In this document: piece after piece, positions 62,868 through 64,000 of the stretch
Layout: each line of letters opens with the position of its first letter
Position numbering within the stretch: the first letter of the stretch is position 1
Assembly (NCBI RefSeq): GCF_000765675.1
Contig: NZ_JRPA02000005.1
Coordinates: forward strand, 1 to 64,000
Source: Helicobacter sp. MIT 05-5294
Lineage (GTDB): Bacteria > Campylobacterota > Campylobacteria > Campylobacterales > Helicobacteraceae
Reading direction: 5' to 3'
DNA length: 64,000 nt
The notes under the pieces: model-generated
Seen by the model: only the letters and a program-made list of their open reading frames with translations
Told to the model about the DNA's origin: nothing
Databases searched by the model: none
Translations under genes and position numbers: made by a program

Positions 62868-63770
62868 TTAGGCTTTTAACACCGCGTCAAATTTTTCTTG
62901 TAAGAAAAGTGGTTGGTAGGATTGTTTGGCTTTGCGCAAACCCTCTATCCCTAAATCTTCTTCACGATTTACAAACGGATATGCACTCCATTCGTGGGCT
63001 AAAAATTCGCGATTGATTGCCTGATAAGCTCCTTGGTATTCAATATCGGCTTTTTCTATGTGAATCACCGCGGTATCGTTGTTTAAAGGCTCTCCAAAGC
63101 TAAAAGCGATGATTTTGCCTTCAACGCGCAGGATTCCACCTTTGAAATCAAGTCTTGAAAACTGCTTGAGGGATTCTATAATGCCTACATATTCATTCCT
63201 CAAGCCATCACTTGCAGTGTCGCTTATTTTACCAAACCAGCTTTGATAAGTCGCAATCAATTCGTTAAGATTCTCGCTTCCTAATGCTTCATAGGTGAAA
63301 GCATATCTTTCTACAAAGCGGTTTAGGTGGGTTTTTTTCTTATGGTATTTTTTTCCCTTTAATTCAATAAGCTCGGAAGTGGAATAAATATAATCACTGC
63401 GGTCTTCGCGGTAAATAAAGTCAAAAGTATCGGGCAAGAGGGATTCTAATTCTTCTTTATCTACTCGGCTTAGACTATGGATGGAAAATGTCAAACCCTT
63501 TGCTTTGCAAATTTCTTGTAGTTGTAGGAGAGTTTGTTTTTTGCAATTTAGGTCGTTTTGTTTGTGGATTGGATAAAAAATAAATGGGTTTTCGTTGGGA
63601 TATTGGGTTTTAATCACGAGGCAATCGTTTAAAATCGCCCAACTAATATGACGCGCATAATGCCAAAGATAAAGATTAGTAAAGGTTAAGTCTGAAACAA
63701 GAATCTTGTGAGAAGCAAAGAAATGAGTTAGCGATTCTTTATCTTCAATATCAATAGGCTTCCATTGCAT
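62868..63770 (-). CDS. DUF2156 domain protein (GNAT-like)
   Basis: The 300-residue protein matches DUF2156, the fold of the C-terminal half of phosphatidylglycerol lysyltransferases (MprF) and related GNAT-type proteins. SELIELKGKKYHKKKTHLNRF near residues 131-151 and the NREFLAHEW block near residue 258 are typical. No membrane span is seen, so the MprF flippase part is absent. It has AAGGAAA before its ATG, a TATAAT-like box near 63787-63792 on the minus strand, and no close partner. Confidence 0.85.
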   Translation of the reverse strand: MQWKPIDIEDKESLTHFFASHKILVSDLTFTNLYLWHYARHISWAILNDCLVIKTQYPNENPFIFYPIHKQNDLNCKKQTLLQLQEICKAKGLTFSIHSLSRVDKEELESLLPDTFDFIYREDRSDYIYSTSELIELKGKKYHKKKTHLNRFVERYAFTYEALGSENLNELIATYQSWFGKISDTASDGLRNEYVGIIESLKQFSRLDFKGGILRVEGKIIAFSFGEPLNNDTAVIHIEKADIEYQGAYQAINREFLAHEWSAYPFVNREEDLGIEGLRKAKQSYQPLFLQEKFDAVLKA

Positions 63771-63818
63771 TTGTATTTCCTTTTATATTATAAAAGGAAA
63801 ATTTTAATACAAATACAA

Positions 63819-64000
63819 TTAAAAAGAAATATTAAGCCTTTGTGAATTGTCTTGTTTGGGAAGAAAATTCTTTGTTTGCTTGAGTTTGCGCATTTCTACG
63901 CCCAATCTTTCTTTCTGTGCTTTGGCATATTCGGTGATTTGCTCCATAATCGCTAATGCTTCAAACATTTCATCGCGTGTTTTTAGGATAGGCGTATTAT
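63819..64000 (-). CDS. 3' end of an unidentified small coiled-coil-like protein
   Basis: The minus-strand frame is open to the window edge and stops at 63819. About 60 residues are visible, running TPILKTRDEMFEALAIMEQI, then EYAKAQKERLGVEMRKLKQ, with a helical, charged pattern and a polar tail ending NISF. No family is recognised. Its start lies outside the window. Confidence 0.5.
   Translation of the reverse strand, partial: NTPILKTRDEMFEALAIMEQITEYAKAQKERLGVEMRKLKQTKNFLPKQDNSQRLNISF

Noticed and set aside
1-64000. tRNA, rRNA, CRISPR, transposase or prophage genes
   Set aside because: None seen on either strand; no regularly spaced repeats of CRISPR type, no T-loop-like GGTTCGAATC context, no transposase or integrase motifs. 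Absence by eye is not proof.

Overview
The window looks like a chromosomal stretch of an AT-rich Campylobacterota genome, most likely an enterohepatic Helicobacter. The grounds are gene-neighbourhood matches to Helicobacter and Campylobacter recalled from memory: argF-DUF2603-hemN-Fe/S protein, ispDF with an HP1021-type regulator and pgpA, lpxH-cheV-cheA(REC)-cheW, UPF0323 lipoprotein with a glutathionylspermidine-synthase-like gene, and hemL-atpZ. A fused CheA-REC kinase, a Campylobacter MOMP-like porin and a single-subunit PglB oligosaccharyltransferase add support. PglB suggests the N-glycosylating branch (H. pullorum/H. canadensis-like), but the species cannot be fixed by eye. No rRNA, tRNA, CRISPR, transposase or prophage gene was seen.

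Layout. 1-1.5 kb: end of an MBOAT acetyltransferase and an SGNH-like partner. 1.5-6.1 kb: hypA, then argF, DUF2603, hemN and an Fe-S/CCG protein. 6.2-11.5 kb: an MCP, ispDF, an atypical response regulator, a decayed stretch (G-tract ORF, broken kdsB-like gene) and pgpA. 11.6-18.8 kb: uppP, accC and the rpmH-rnpA-yidD-yidC-khpB-mnmE cluster. 18.9-24.5 kb: HD protein, murG, thioesterase, a low-complexity ORF, trmL and trmA around a structured spacer. 24.5-28.6 kb: motA-motB-fliP, glmU and thiS. 28.7-34.4 kb: argC, lpxH-like gene and the chemotaxis signalling core. 34.8-42.2 kb: gpsA, fliI, trxA/trxB with a degenerate thioredoxin-like gene between them, dapB, purF and a radical SAM gene. 42.6-50.5 kb: uvrC, a DUF721-like gene, LptM-like lipoprotein, nadB, DUF455, marC, an orphan ATP-grasp gene and moaC. 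50.5-54.1 kb: pglB, a glycosyltransferase and a tiny Cys-rich membrane protein. 54.2-64 kb: Fur-box porin, UPF0323 lipoprotein, GSP-synthase-like ligase, esterase, hemL, atpZ, a phase-variable GT8 glycosyltransferase and a DUF2156 protein.

How it works together. Most of the window is housekeeping in short co-directional units with overlapping or near-touching genes and frequent TTG/GTG starts. The accessory signal lies in surface and envelope genes (pglB plus its glycosyltransferase, and a GT8 enzyme with a C12 tract) and in non-coding DNA. Five long spacers carry a modular palindromic repeat, and two spacers fold into nested hairpins. A palindromic heptamer, RGAWTCY, also appears strongly over-represented throughout coding and non-coding sequence.

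The most novel-looking items are the repeat/heptamer architecture, the C-terminal tail shared by the two glycosyltransferases, and the nested-hairpin spacer between trmL and trmA. No clearly new defence or biosynthetic system was found.
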